A stretch of 64,000 nucleotides of DNA, taken from NCBI GenBank assembly GCA_026120035.1, contig JALRME010000058.1, positions 62,001 through 126,000 on the forward strand, in the 5' to 3' direction. Shown here one piece after another: positions 10,798 to 22,588 of this stretch (positions within the stretch are counted from its first letter, which is position 1; each line of letters begins with the position of its first letter). The stretch comes from Coleophoma eucalyptorum (Eukaryota; Ascomycota; Leotiomycetes; Helotiales; Dermateaceae). The translations under genes and the position numbers were made by a program. The notes under the pieces were generated by a model. It ran no database searches and was not told where the DNA came from. It saw nothing but the letters and a program-made list of their open reading frames with translations.

Positions 10798-10891
10798 GTT
10801 TCAGATCAGACAGATCACATTTTCTGAGCATTGAATAGAATAGCGCATGTCAAAATTCAAAGTATACCGCAAGTTACAAAATGACCGCTTA

Positions 10892-13183
10892 TCAAACTAT
10901 TTCCACAACCTGTTGTCCGCCAGCGTGATGTTGATAATAATCCATCATCCGCTGATTAGCGATTACAGCGGCATCATTACTCCTAACCCAACTGCTATTA
11001 ATAGCTGTATTGAAAGCCCCAATCCTCCTATATTTTATGGTATCTTCATGATCTTTCTCGAGAATGACCCCTCCCATGACGCTGCATACGCTTGTTGACG
11101 TACTCTGGAATTGTACAAGTGGAAGAATGTAAATTTCGTCCCCAATTATTTCATTAGGCGCGTCGAAGTCCATTTGTAACTCAATCTCCAACTTATTAGC
11201 CAATGCTAATTTCCCTATATATCTGTCGGTAATATCTAGCAAAACGCATCGGATTAATAAACCTCTTATTCGCACGTATCCTGATTTGACCGGCCCATAT
11301 TTATAGTTCTGATTAACGAGTTCCACTCGTACGTCTAGAACCTCGGCCAGGTCAATTGCTTGATCCTCTGGATGGTAGTGATAAAGTGGTATCACTTCCC
11401 CGTCAACGCTTGACCAACTCCATGTCGGTTGTCGTCGATTCTTATTTGTCGTCTGCGATCGTTTAGACGAATTACAGTACCATACTAAATCTTTAGGCAT
11501 TTCAGAGAGGAAATGGCCAGCGAAGTAATTTTCGCCAAGAAAAGCAGCATATCTTTGTGCTATTGCAGCGAAAGCAGTTAATCTATCTTTTTCTGTATAG
11601 CTGAAATGGCGTCCAGAGTATTCTCGGATGAAAAATGTCCAGTCATAACGAATTTGGGATGATTCTCCTCTAGCCCAGCTTTCTTTGGAAGGCAAGTTAA
11701 AGTTGTGGCCTATCTGGGGCCCTATATATCTCGTTACACTCTTGTCGACGGGAAGATATTCACTGAAGAATGAAATATTTCCACACTCCCATGCTATACG
11801 GTCCCGCATGAAATGCAAAATTCGAGGGGAAAGTAGTTTTTCTTGGAACACCCAGCCTCTTTGGGACAATGGTAAACTCGTTAAAGCGCCGGGTAGATCG
11901 TGCAGAGAAAATACTGTACATTTTTGTGCCTTCGAAGTTTCAAGTACCCAACCTGTTGCTTGCGGAGCTGGCTTGCTTTCTGCCTCTGGTTCCCTATCTT
12001 CTTTCGTCTCTGGGCTGAGCTTTTCGGCCGATTTTACTTCGCTGTTCAATCCTAGTACTTTGCCTTTCTCTCTCTCATTTTTCTGCCATATAGACGAGAA
12101 AACATAGCATGGCTGGAGGAAATCGGGGTTTCTGTCAACAAACGCGCCGATTTCAGGACCAATTGAGGCGTCGAAGGACAGATTTAAAAAACAATTGAGG
12201 TAAACAGAAGCCATCTCGTTGGTATGTAATAACCAGTCCTCTGTAGAACCTTCTCCAGCTTGTATAATACATATGCTGTCAATCCAAAGGTAATAGATAC
12301 CTAGAGATCGACAAATAGAGATAGCATCGTGGAAGCCCTTTGGAAGATTGTTAGGTATGTATTGACGGAATTCGTCCAAGTTATCGGCACGCAACATTAC
12401 GAACTTAGGATCAAGGCCCCAGCAGTAACTTAAGGCTGCGTACCGGCCTTTAGGTTGCTCGAAGTCCCTGTCAATGAGTCGTGGCGGGGAGTTCGGGTCA
12501 GAGAAATCGATTAACCTCTTCGGACACCATCCCGAAGTTTTCGTACCATTAAGGTCCTCACAATCATGAAAAGTTTCACAATTTTGCAACCAGCGTTTTC
12601 CAAGTCTCACAACATCCTGGTCTCCTGTGCTGTCTGGAATCCGTCTGGAAGGGAAGGCTTCCCTCCTGACTAGCCAAGGTTGACCCTTCATATCATCAGT
12701 AGCACGTTGAATGATGTCAGTATACCACCACTCAGGCTTCTCAATGGTATCGGAGATGATAATATAAAGTTCATTATGTGGGAGTTGCCCCCAAAAATCG
12801 AGCCATGCAACATCCGAGTAAAATCGAATAGTTCCTGAGTTAGACGAGGCACGATTATATGTGCAATGGTATTTAAGGAATGGAGAGGCTCCTTCTTCCC
12901 CATCTATGTCTGGCCCAAGGGTTTCTCGCCGCAGAATAAGATGAATGCAAATCTTACAGCCGCCGTGCCCAGCTTTTCGTAGGTTCTCCAGACTAGTATG
13001 ATGGAGACCTTCTCGGAGTTCGTTGTGGAACATTGAAAGACAAAGAGCGCAAAGCATTATATCAGCTAAGATCTTCGACTGTATAGAAAAGATTCGCCGC
13101 ACGACGGTATAAGGGTAGATAATATCTACCGAATCGTTGTATGGATTGAAATAGGTTGGGTTTGTTGGAAGGCTGCGGATCAT
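10892..13183 (-). CDS. HET-domain protein (heterokaryon incompatibility family), intact
   Basis: One uninterrupted frame of 763 codons. I chose ATG at 13183 over the preceding TTG. Landmarks: N-terminal region with paired cysteines (LCALCLSMF, GCKICIHL), then the HET domain: RYAALSYCWG, LPKGFHDAISICRSLGIYYL, WIDSICIIQAGEG, followed by MASVYLNC. The later block QRGWVFQEKLLSPRILHF is the usual C-terminal HET signature. A K/E/S-rich linker (about 390-430) sits between them. HET proteins are TIR-related cell-death inducers acting in non-self recognition. It is the only undamaged HET gene here; two broken ones lie at 26.6-28.9 kb. Confidence 0.9.
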   Translation of the reverse strand: MIRSLPTNPTYFNPYNDSVDIIYPYTVVRRIFSIQSKILADIMLCALCLSMFHNELREGLHHTSLENLRKAGHGGCKICIHLILRRETLGPDIDGEEGASPFLKYHCTYNRASSNSGTIRFYSDVAWLDFWGQLPHNELYIIISDTIEKPEWWYTDIIQRATDDMKGQPWLVRREAFPSRRIPDSTGDQDVVRLGKRWLQNCETFHDCEDLNGTKTSGWCPKRLIDFSDPNSPPRLIDRDFEQPKGRYAALSYCWGLDPKFVMLRADNLDEFRQYIPNNLPKGFHDAISICRSLGIYYLWIDSICIIQAGEGSTEDWLLHTNEMASVYLNCFLNLSFDASIGPEIGAFVDRNPDFLQPCYVFSSIWQKNEREKGKVLGLNSEVKSAEKLSPETKEDREPEAESKPAPQATGWVLETSKAQKCTVFSLHDLPGALTSLPLSQRGWVFQEKLLSPRILHFMRDRIAWECGNISFFSEYLPVDKSVTRYIGPQIGHNFNLPSKESWARGESSQIRYDWTFFIREYSGRHFSYTEKDRLTAFAAIAQRYAAFLGENYFAGHFLSEMPKDLVWYCNSSKRSQTTNKNRRQPTWSWSSVDGEVIPLYHYHPEDQAIDLAEVLDVRVELVNQNYKYGPVKSGYVRIRGLLIRCVLLDITDRYIGKLALANKLEIELQMDFDAPNEIIGDEIYILPLVQFQSTSTSVCSVMGGVILEKDHEDTIKYRRIGAFNTAINSSWVRSNDAAVIANQRMMDYYQHHAGGQQVVEIV

Positions 13184-14308
13184 CAAAGATTATGATAACA
13201 TTTGCAACGGAGAGGACATTTGGATATAGCGTGTCTTTATATAATCCACGGTAATATTTCTAGTGATAACAAACAAACACGCTAAACTATAAACTATCGT
13301 AAGACGCTTGGCATCTGATATGTACGTATTGCTTCATCCGGATAAAATTCGGCGTGTACATCTTCTTGTACTCCTTTGTCTTCAAGGCTTGTAGACAGCA
13401 TTCTTTCGTGATAGCAGTTTTGTACTACCAGCCCCAAATCTAGCTATTTACCCCTATTCGTGATAAAGCTGGGAGGAATAGCTGAAGTAGCTTTCGACGC
13501 CATCGGGAAGGTCGACAGCATAATCAGAACTGCGCTATTTTCTCGATATACAGATCGAATCAATGCAAAGAAATGCCTAAAGAATAATAGTATAGTATTA
13601 TAACTTGACGTACTTGCAAGAAAAACTTTAGGACCTTCTAAATTATAAACCCGTCTCGGCACTGTGGGTGTCTCGCACGTAGGGAGGGATGTTAAATCTT
13701 CAGTTGCAGATGATTTGCTTGCGCCAGCATCCAGATTTCATTGGTCGATATTCTGGGAGTCTGCTTGATCATCGGTTTTTATATCTTGCTGCATCATATC
13801 GGGGATGCTATCAATAAACTTCTGGTAATTGATGCGATTTGAAAGGTAGGATCATGCGGGGTCGACCAAGGTTTGTGCAGCTGTAGGGTGACAGTCACGA
13901 TAGTATCCTTGAAACTGAAAAAGCTGTTAGCCAACCGGATACCTAAATTTTGGATTGCAGACAATTTGTTTGTCTCAGCATTTGCATTTCATTGGTCGAT
14001 ATCCTGGGAGCCTGCTTTATCATCTGCAGCTAAAAGTGCTGCTTGGATTCGGGCTCGGAATTGTCCGCAAATGCTGACCCTAGCAATGGACTTTGAAAGG
14101 GGTTTCCGTGCAAGAACTCTCGAACTCATCCTGAGTCAACCTGCTGTATCTTTTGGAACTCGTGAACTGGTTTCCGAATAGAATAGAGATGCTCATGGCC
14201 AGCATGGCAGTTTACCAGTCACGTTACACCGTGTTAAGTCTCCGGTCTGTCATATGATTTCTGGACCCTACTCAATAGCCACTACCAACCAGCAACCTAA
14301 CACTAATC
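13184..14308. other. Intergenic; contains a diverged direct repeat
   Basis: No gene that I can support. Two related 67-68-bp segments at 13706-13772 and 13957-14024 share ATTTCATTGGTCGATAT and CTGGGAG. On the minus strand both end a reading frame as D(D)xAxSQ(N/D)IDQ-stop, so they may be the duplicated 3' end of a lost gene. Confidence 0.45.
13706..14024. repeat. Diverged direct repeat pair (about 68 bp, 251 bp apart)
   Basis: Copy 1 is 13706-13772 and copy 2 is 13957-14024. Both run GCAGA..ATTTG.TTG......CAGCAT...(A/C)ATTTCATTGGTCGATAT.CTGGGAG.CTGCTT.ATCATC. On the minus strand each terminates in an IDQ-stop frame. Confidence 0.7.
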
Positions 14309-14524
14309 ATGGATGACCAGGAGTATGAGCGCGACTCTTACGGATTGCAGGACGATCGAAAAGTAAAGTGTACCCTTAGAGCTACAGAACTCGTCCAAAA
14401 TGAGGATGGATCCTTCACTAAAGACAGGAGTCAGTTCGCAATTTCAGAGCAGAATCATCGCGCCCGAGTCTCTTCGTACGTCAGCACCTCCCTAATGAGC
14501 TTAGTAAAGAGGTCAGGACAGTGA
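14309..14524 (+). CDS. Small hypothetical protein
   Basis: A 71-codon frame begins with ATG after CACTAATC and encodes a charged, soluble peptide (MDDQEYERDSYGLQDDRKVK...). No domain or signal peptide is evident. A GT donor-like GTCAGC near 14481 could extend it by splicing, but no clear acceptor or continuation was found. It may be real or chance. Confidence 0.3.
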   Translation: MDDQEYERDSYGLQDDRKVKCTLRATELVQNEDGSFTKDRSQFAISEQNHRARVSSYVSTSLMSLVKRSGQ

Positions 14525-15424
14525 CGGATGATACCATTTTTGTATCAAAGGCTATATTTAACGTATGTATATACATGATAAGTCTGTGGAGTGAGTAACT
14601 GACATTTGATTTTTACCGGCTTCTTCGTAAAAGTGATCTCTTAGGATGAAAAGCTTCCGGCGCGAGCAAGTCCGAAGGCAGATCTCCTTAGGATAACTAC
14701 CAATGTACTTTCGTAGGATTACTTGTTGATTTTTCATACAGGAGGACTTTTAGATAACACTTTTGTACCTCAATTTCGAAATACAATTAATAGCTGACAG
14801 ACCGTTAGGCATTATACTCGAAACAGTGGAACTGTACTTGACTAACATTTCCAATTATTAGTCATCTCGCACCCACTTAAGTTACCAGATTAGGAAGTTT
14901 GGTTTCGAATGATAGGCTAAGGTCACGTTACTATCAAATCCAATAATGGGGTATGACACTTTCACATCTCTGCCCAAAGGCGAAGAACTGCACGACACAA
15001 AAGTATTCCCGTCTAGCATATAGACGGAAGTACTCAAATACCTAAAGTTAAATGAGATAATAGGGACGATAGGGTGATTCTCCTCTGGGCGTGCATAGAC
15101 CGACCCATCGCGTACTATTTACGCCGAAAAAAGCTCCATGATGGCGTAATGAGCGGGGTATATTGTCAGGATTTGATCACCTCTACAGACCGCCGTTGAT
15201 TAATTCTTAGTGACCTCTGAAATAGTGAAATGGGAGTGAGTACTTAGCTACGGGGGTGAGAGTAACTGCCTTACGAAAGCTGAGGCTCATGTATGACAGT
15301 GCGGACGGGAGGCTCAGTTCTCCTCAGTCTATGGCCATATGTATCAGCGAGACTTATACCACGAGGTGTCTTATTGAGCTCCTGGGTTTGCCAAAGTGGA
15401 TTCTGGTGGTAATGTGAAGAAGCA
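14525..15424. other. No gene seen
   Basis: No open frame of note, no repeat and no family resemblance found in this 900-base stretch. Confidence 0.4.
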
Positions 15425-15670
15425 TCAAGTATTTAAATAAAGGGTCCGCAAATACTTGGTAAGGGTCGAATCACCGTAGAAGGGAAAGAGAATATTATCA
15501 ACGAGTAATATCTCGTCCAACGTCTCCATCGGGATCCCCATCCTTTCACTGTCACGAGCAGCTAATACTATATCGTGGAAATAGCTTCCAATCCTTCCCT
15601 TCCAAACCACGAGTGTTATACTCAACCATAGAAAATCCTGCTCAACAAATCCCCAAGATACATCAAACAA
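15425..15670 (-). CDS. Hypothetical fragment
   Basis: An 81-codon frame with protein-like composition (FVEQDFLWLSITLVVWKGRI, then DIVLAARDSERMGIPMETLD). It looks like a piece of a soluble helical protein, but there is no partner exon that I can join with confidence and no recognised family. It may be a fragment of a degraded gene. Confidence 0.3.
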   Translation of the reverse strand: MFDVSWGFVEQDFLWLSITLVVWKGRIGSYFHDIVLAARDSERMGIPMETLDEILLVDNILFPFYGDSTLTKYLRTLYLNT

Positions 15671-16033
15671 ATATTGCTCTACCGTGTGGGTGTTTCATGA
15701 TAGATTGGGAAAACAATATCTCAAGTCAAAAGAAAATAGAACTATAAGAGAGTTGTCAGATAATGTCAGCTGACCTTTCCTAGTGTGCCTCCGGGATCTA
15801 GCGGAATCGGGAAACTCCGGGAGGCTCGATGTATAAAACATACCACTTTCTGAACCTACAGATTATATGAGTATGATCAACACGTTACATTTCCAGCGTT
15901 CAGACTCGATATAAACCTACTTGGTCAAGTCTGTACGCAATGGATCTCTTTAAAAAAGCAGAGACGACGCTACAAACTACACGAAAGAAACCATTTAATT
16001 CATCTATCTACCTCGCTTACAATCCCCTCTATT

Positions 16034-17295
16034 ATGTCGACAGTCTCATTGTTAACCATTGCGAATGAGATTGATCTTCTTTTTGACGACTACACAAACA
16101 TTGAAGATGCCTTCTTCTACCTCTCGGCTGTTTCAGGCTACAAAAATGTTCACGATGCGCCCGAATCTGTACAAGATGCCGAACCAGACATTACGTACTT
16201 GGATAGCACAGTGAACATGATTGAAAAACTGTTCGGCGCCACAAATCACTGCTTTGAACTGCCAGATACCGAACAGTATGTGCTAAAACCCGTCTTTTAA
16301 CTTAGAGAAAGAAACTAATTCGGTTCAATATCAGTGTTTTAAGTCTTCATGCGATCACCATCCCGTTGGAAACATCGCTGCAAAATCTTCATACCGTGCT
16401 CCAAGCATGGCCCAATCCCCCGACAGTCCAGGCAACAGAAATCTTCGATGAGATTCATAGTTGCGCTGTAAGAGATCTGAGCAACAAAATCCGTAAGTCA
16501 CAGCTGCAGTTCGCAGCCTGGTTAGGTGAGAGTTGGTTGTTACCTGCTCCACTTGCTGCGGGCCTCGAGGCAAGTCCAAATGAGCATGGAACGGACGAGG
16601 AAATGGAACGTGAAAGTTCGGAGGTCTGGGAGAAGCTGCTACCAACAATACCCCCTACTCTTCGACTCAGCCATCTCGTGCAGAAATTGGAGGACTTAGT
16701 ACTGGCCACGTCCACGCCACACCTTTCTTGTTTAGCGGGCTTTAGTGAAGATGTGAAGCAGATCAAGGATATAGTAAAAATGGTGGATCAGGGATTACTG
16801 ATCAAAAATCATTTCGCCAAAGAAGTTCGGAATGAAATGTAAGTTCTGCCTCTGATTCCAAGTTCGCGTGGAGCGGAAGAATTCTGATCCAAAACTGACC
16901 AAGTTCTTTAAAATAGACACAGGATAATTGATGTGGAGGTAAAACTCCTTCTACATGAGCTGAAAGTCCTCCCACCACTTTCTCTCCCCTCTCTTCGGCT
17001 TGCTTCATGTCCGTCAAGTTCAGTCGAGTACGAAGACCTAGCTCTACATCATTTCCTTGTAGATCATCAAGTTATTTTCGGGATGACCTTAATGTTTTTA
17101 GCAGGTAATAGAGAAACGGCGGGTAAGGAGGAGAATGAGGAAATGGTTATCACTAGGAATGACAAATGTGATATGGTAATAACTGTCAGTGATGACATGT
17201 CCCGGGATGCTGTTGCTACTATCTCGGAGAGAATCGCTCTGCATTCAGGAGCCGCCAACAGTTGGTGTGAGGTGCAGAAATCTACGGCAAGGTAG
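16034..17295 (+). CDS. Hypothetical three-exon gene
   Basis: Exons 16034-16275, 16335-16838 and 16917-17295 give 374 aa. Intron 1 (59 bp) has donor GTATGT, branch ACTAATT and acceptor TCAG. Intron 2 (78 bp) has donor GTAAGT and acceptor ATAG. Both junctions keep phase. The protein begins MSTVSLLTIANEIDLLFDDY and is helical and acidic with Leu-rich segments (KLLPTIPPTLRLSHLVQKLE; VKLLLHELKVLPPLSLPSLR). There is no transmembrane segment or known motif. The shape resembles the ligand or regulatory part of fungal transcription factors (leucine-rich helices, no DNA-binding head), but that is only a guess. Confidence 0.6.
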
Positions 17296-17521
17296 ATTTT
17301 GATTCGAGCTCCACTCATGAATTTGAACACGAGGGTTAGCTGGACGTTCAGTTGGCGTTTTAATAGGGATATCCAAATATCTTTAGTAAATGGTACTAAG
17401 TCCTATTCTAAGAGATAAATTTAATTTTCTATCTAGTACTATGATCTATATGGTAACATGGCTGTGAATTGAATTCTACTGTAGCTAGAAGCATATATGA
17501 ATATGAGCGACTTGAATCCCT

Positions 17522-19157
17522 TTACTCGTATGTGAATATCTTTTGATCAGTTGAGCCAGAAGTATCGGACACCGCGTTTCCGATTGACCGTAAGTTAACA
17601 TGGGTTAACCACTCCTGTACCATTTTCAGCGCTATGTCGGGCTGATCACGGGGTACCTGTTAAGAGACGCCAAAGTATTAGTATCATTTTAGGACTTATG
17701 TAGGAAAGAGAGTCACTTACCAAGTGTCCAGCATCCTGAATTTCATAATACCAAAGGCCATCCGTCTTTTTCGCCTTGCTACCGATACGTCCGTCTTTTG
17801 TGGCCCATGGAAGTATTTCCATGTCCATTGCTCGGAATTCCGCATGGTGTTTCCACTTGATACGCTCCAGGAGCCGTCGGACGCCAATTGGATTGCAAAT
17901 CCAATCATTGATACCAACATAGTATAGTATATCAATGCCGGGGCCCTTAGATAGATGTTTCTGCGACGTTGTGTAATCAAGTATCTTCTTTATCGACGGT
18001 GACGAGTCTGTCCAAAAATCTCCTGAATCATGATACCTATCCGATATGACGGATGATTGCATCTCGAAAGATTTTTTCCGGAATCCAGATTGAGTGACAA
18101 CCTCCAATTGATGCTCTTTGATGTCGGTTGAGTTTAACCATTCAGTAGCACGTCTAAAATCGGGATAACATCTCCCTGGTGCAGGACATTTCAAGGTTCG
18201 ATCGTACGGCGTAAGCAGCTTGTCATCCATGATTTTCAGCAAGTGTTTATCGCAAAACTCTCCTGCTGTTTTGCACACTAGCCTGTCGGGAACGGTAACA
18301 CAACCATCCATCATAGTCTCGCATTGATCCACAGCATTGGCCATTTGAGAACATTCCGTGGTATTGAACACTGGTGGAATGGAATCGTGTACGTAACAGC
18401 TAATCTCATATAGCGATACCTCATTGTCTAATGGCGAAGACCACCCATTACCGACCATTATAGAGGCAAGTGGGATCTTAGAACTAGTATCAGCAAGTGC
18501 GTTGTAGTCGATAATGGTGGCTGCATAAACAGGAATGTATCTCCCAGCATATGATTCTCCTGCAATATGTAGCGGTAAATCCTTCAGTTGTGGGAAGGCC
18601 ATTTGAAGCAATTTTAGCATTGATACAAAGTCCATGGCTGATTGCTCCGTCCTGTCGGGGTAGCTGTCGGGATTGCCTGCATCGTCAACGTATGAGAATC
18701 CCGTTCCCACAGGTTGATCGATATATATAACGTGGAATGATTCTGTCCATGAATATGGATTGTAAGTAGTTCCATTCGCATAGTCATTCACTTGACATGG
18801 TCCATTTTCGGCAAGGCAGCCTATGAGTGACGAGCCGCCTGGTCCTCCTTGAAGCCATATCAGGAGCGGAGGATCAGTCGCGGTGCTTCGCGCCTCATGG
18901 TACCCTACAATTGGTTAGTAATACGGCTTGCAGGTGTGTTGCGACTACGTACAAAAGAACAGATGGTGGTCATCGATATCTGCCCATCCGGTGTGATGTT
19001 TTGAACCGCCGTCGCATAGCTGTGCCTCCTCGAAATGCTTTACTCGAATGGACTTTGTGTTATCAGACGTGGAATTGATTGTCACGTAGGCTGCTTGAGC
19101 GTGAGATATACCGAGAAATATCTTCAATATATAGGTAAAGAACATCGCAACTGACAT
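17522..19157 (-). CDS. Secreted serine carboxypeptidase (peptidase family S10)
   Basis: Exons 19157-18953, 18904-17721 and 17656-17522, 507 aa. Intron 18952-18905 has donor GTACGT and branch TACTAAC; joining gives HLFFWYHEARS, the usual S10 sequence. Intron 17720-17657 (GTAAGT, ACTAATA, AACAG) restores AGHLVPRDQP. Start ATG gives a signal peptide (MSVAMFFTYILKIFLGISHA). Substrate-binding WLQGGPGGSS, nucleophile GESYAGRYIP, Asp in GINDWICNP and His in DAGHLVPRDQP are all present, so the triad is complete. Several cysteines and NxS/T sites suit a secreted or vacuolar enzyme that removes C-terminal residues. A TATAAATA box lies at 19187-19180. The single-frame reading through the last intron would lose the catalytic context. 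Confidence 0.9.
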
Positions 19158-19179
19158 TTGCGAGGTCCGAGGGAATGGA

Positions 19180-19187
19180 TATTTATA
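19180..19187 (-). promoter_or_regulatory. TATA-like box upstream of the carboxypeptidase
   Basis: TATAAATA in reading direction, about 22 bases before the chosen ATG. That is close for a promoter TATA, so the transcript leader would be very short; alternatively the box is coincidental. Confidence 0.25.
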
Positions 19188-20553
19188 CGTCGTCAAGATG
19201 TGTTGCTATTTGGGTGTTTTAAGCCCCCGGGCAGTAGCCGTTCGGTTAAGCCAAGAATGGAGAAGCGTGTAGACTGTCCATCTCAATGGGGAGAACGAAA
19301 CCGACTGCTACGCTAACCTCTTTAGTGACCGTTTTGGCTTGACGAGATAATAGAAGAATAACATGCCTTTGGTATCCTTCCTCCAGGGTTCCTTAATATT
19401 TCCTTCATCTCTAAGATGATCTTCATAGGCCCAAGCTGTTTCGTGCTCTTACTTTCCCAAATTCTGTCTAAGAGATCTTGATCATGACAGAGCTATAAAT
19501 TGTGACGGAGGGCTCCTGATCAAATTGCATTGATGTTGAGTCTCTGCATATAGTTCTAAACCCACTATTGACCAACAGAGTGTTCCTAGATTGGGGTGTC
19601 TATTGCTAAGGAGCCTAGTAGTGGAATAGCAGCATCGAATATTTTGGTGGGGTTTGTGTGCTCTGACTGCCAGATTCCAGAACTTGTTCTACATGGCAAA
19701 TCAAGATAGGTTAGCAAGGCCAGTTAATAAATCCTCCCACCTATAGTAAATTAGGATTGGAAGTCAATGAATTCCACTAGCACTCTTTTGCGCAAGTAAT
19801 TATGTCGCGCTACAACAATTTGAGATATATCGCTGCCTAGTTGGAAGTTGTTTCGACTTTGTCGTTCTAAGGTACATGCTATGAGCCAGCAAAGGGGCAT
19901 TTGTGAAGTTTCGAATAAAACTGTTTTCAAAGGACCCTATAAAAGGGAACTTTGACTTTTGAATCACATGATTAAGATAGGGTTGTTACATGATAGTGCT
20001 GGCCTAGCGGTCGAAGGTCAGTAATATGCTCGGGGCTGGCTGTGGCGGGGATGGTAGTCTATAGGATTTAGATGAGCATGATATTTATGATGCGTTTTAA
20101 TAACTGTTTATATAGCTGTCGAGCTGTTCCTCAAATCTCTCAGGCTGTTCTTTAACGGAACGACATGATTATGACTAAGTGAACCAAAACCCCTATACCC
20201 ATCATATTTCTTCTTCCTCAATTTACAAAACAGGCAACCAGGCTTATATTTCTTTCCCATAATCTGATGATTGGAAGATTCACAGAGAATACCATTTGCA
20301 TATAGCATGATGAAATCAGATATGACATAGATCAGAACAGAGGAGCAAAATCTAAACCTGAACAAGGCAAGAGTAGAAAATAGAGGGGTAACATTTCATT
20401 AGTTTAATGCACCAAGTACTACTTTTATAACAGATGTAATTTGTCTCTTGGTCTCGATAACTGTAGGTCCGCGATAAGATCTCAGAAAAGAGGGGATCAT
20501 GGTAGAACCTAGTTCTACCGGGTTATAAATTTATATTTACTGAATAAATAATA
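19188..20553. other. Intergenic, AT-rich, no gene supported
   Basis: Between the carboxypeptidase and the transposon relic. A minus-strand frame at 20108-20365 contains GCLFCKLRKKKYDG, which resembles the start of a Zn2Cys6 binuclear cluster but lacks its third cysteine and any following ones. I do not count it as a gene. Confidence 0.4.
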
Positions 20554-20585
20554 ACGTATCTTATATGCGAGTGCACCACTTTCTA
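20554..20585 (+). repeat. Left terminal inverted repeat
   Basis: Matches the reverse complement of 21542-21573 at about 31 of 32 positions (one T/A difference at the twelfth or thirteenth base). Confidence 0.85.
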
Positions 20586-21541
20586 ATACGACGCGTATTT
20601 ACTATACTTATTCTTATATACCTTAACAACAGAACATGATTACACTTTCATACGAAAGTAAGATTATCCTTGCCCTCGAATCTCTTAAGAAGAACCTTAC
20701 TTTAAGCCTGAGAGCTATAGCGAATGCTTATAACGTTACACATACGACCCTCCTATAACGTATCGTCGGATAGCCTACGAAACGCGATATCATACCCAAA
20801 TCTAAGAAGCTTAGAAAATTAGAAGAGAAGATTATCGTTTAATATGTTATCGGTCTCTCTACGCGATTATTTTTACTTAGGTTACGTGGTGTTAAAGAGA
20901 TAGCGAATTAACTATTATATACACGTAGCGCGTTACCTACCGTACGATCTAGAGAGAGTCTTATCTAAGCTCGACGTATAATTACGAATTTCAATATAAA
21001 CTACCTTTCCTTTAAATATTATCAATCCTTGGATTTCTAGGACATCGCAAAACCCTATTAAAGCAAATTCACAGATTAATCTTATTAAGACTTGTATTTC
21101 TGAGTATCAAAATAACTCTCTAATATCAATGTTAAATATAATAGATTAATTTGCAAAGGGAACAAAGATAATATTACACGAGATAATACTTCTTCGTAAC
21201 GAGGTCTCTATATTACGTAGAGCAAATAAGGACTTAAGCAAACGCCGAGGGCTGAAAAACACGTGTAAAATTTAGAAAATCCTTTAATATATAAGATAAA
21301 AAGGATTTATTAGATTAGAAAGTGATTAATAAGCAAGTAACTCAAGAAACACGCCAGAATAGCTATCGAACAGGGGGGGTTCCTATGAAGGTATAATGTT
21401 ATAATATTTGTGATAAACCTAGCCATAATACGCGTATCTGTCAAGAAGCTATAGAATCATCTGATTCAGCTATTTCAAATGTAATTATAGCTAATTCGTA
21501 ATGTTGGTGTTGTCAGATTGAGTTCAAAGGTTGCAAGGTAG

Positions 21542-21573
21542 TAGAAAGTGGTGCACTCGCTTATAAGATACGT
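21542..21573 (-). repeat. Right terminal inverted repeat
   Basis: Counterpart of the left repeat at 20554-20585. Confidence 0.85.
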
Positions 21574-22588
21574 TTTAACATTGCCATGCCCCTTCTACAT
21601 GATATTGCTTCGGGGGCTATGGCGTCTGAAGTCACAGTGCAGTGCTTATAATATATATGCTACAAAGTCTGACAGGAGAAACTCGTCGTTCGTTTGCCAA
21701 TCAGATTTCGTTGTCTGTCTATTGACCTCGGTATCGTAGGATTTTCAGCTTGGGATCAGCTACCCTGATATAGTCCGTTCAGCATACGCCGTCAAGTTCT
21801 CACGTTGCCAAAATCTTACACATTCAAAGCATAGTGTTACCACAAATTCGCGCTACCAAAACTTCATGCCACTGGAATCCCTTACCGCTATAACTTCGTG
21901 CTACTACAATTTCTCGCCACTGCTACTTTTTGTTTCTACAACTCTATCTTCTGAAAGATTCAATAAAGAAGAATAAGCGGAGAGGAATCCTAGTAGTGAT
22001 TTAGCTTTAGTCCAGAAGCGACAAATAAGAGCGATACGAAGCACAGCAGCAAATGGTTAAAATGTAAGGGCGGAGGGCTGAAAGAAGGGCGATACCCGCG
22101 AACCCAATGAAAGGGCGCAAGCAATCTTATTTGGCTTCTAAACCGACAAAGAAAAGCATAAGACTGGTTAACCATAAATTTACGATTTGTCACGAGTACG
22201 ACCTGCTTCTACGAAAACAGATTATACTTCTCGTTTGCAATGATTTATTACGTCAAATGATGACGCCAAGTTTCCGACTCTTTTCTCGACCCTTCCTATA
22301 CGTTACTTACCGTTCTTGGCCTCAGCTATACCCAGGTCCTGTCGATATTGGTAGTACAGAATCATGAAATGATCATCATAACTAGACTTTGCCAATGCAA
22401 TTAACCCTTGCCAAGAGTCTTGTCGTATGGTCATTTGGATAATGTATGGATCATTTAAGCTTGTTTGTTCTCCCTTTGTAACAGATAAATCTACTTAAGA
22501 GAGCGCTTCTTGAGGTAGATATTGATTTTCGATTATTTATATTCTGCAGCTTCTTTCTTTCTCAGTCGCCCGTAAGCTCATCAAAATC
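21574..22588. other. Intergenic, no gene seen
   Basis: Upstream region of the cysteine-rich secreted protein. At 21880-21950 there are short imperfect repeats of CTACNA(A/C)ANTTC..GCCACTG. Small open frames around 21990-22367 look like chance. Confidence 0.4.

Larger units (their letters stand above)
20554..21573 (+). mobile_element. Decayed pogo/Fot1-like DNA transposon
   Basis: Bounded by 32-bp terminal inverted repeats (20554-20585 and 21542-21573; ACGTATCTTATA(T/A)GCGAG...). Inside, the first 350 bp still reads like the N-terminal DNA-binding part of Fot1/pogo transposases: SYESKIILALESLKKN, SLRAIANAYNVTHTTL, KKLRKLEEKIIVQYVIGL, with stops. The DDE catalytic core is missing. The 3' part retains IILHEIILLRNEVSILRRAN and a zinc knuckle CYNICDKPSHNTRIC typical of the Fot1 C-terminus. 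Sequence is very AT-rich with many TAA/TAG codons, as expected of an element hit by repeat-induced point mutation. No clear TA target duplication remains. Confidence 0.8.

Noticed and set aside
20108..20365. GCLFCKLRKKKYDG as a Zn2Cys6 transcription factor
   Set aside because: Third cysteine is Tyr, the remaining three are absent, and no downstream domain or exon follows.
20554..21573. Clear TA target-site duplication
   Set aside because: TA is not preserved on both sides of the inverted repeats.
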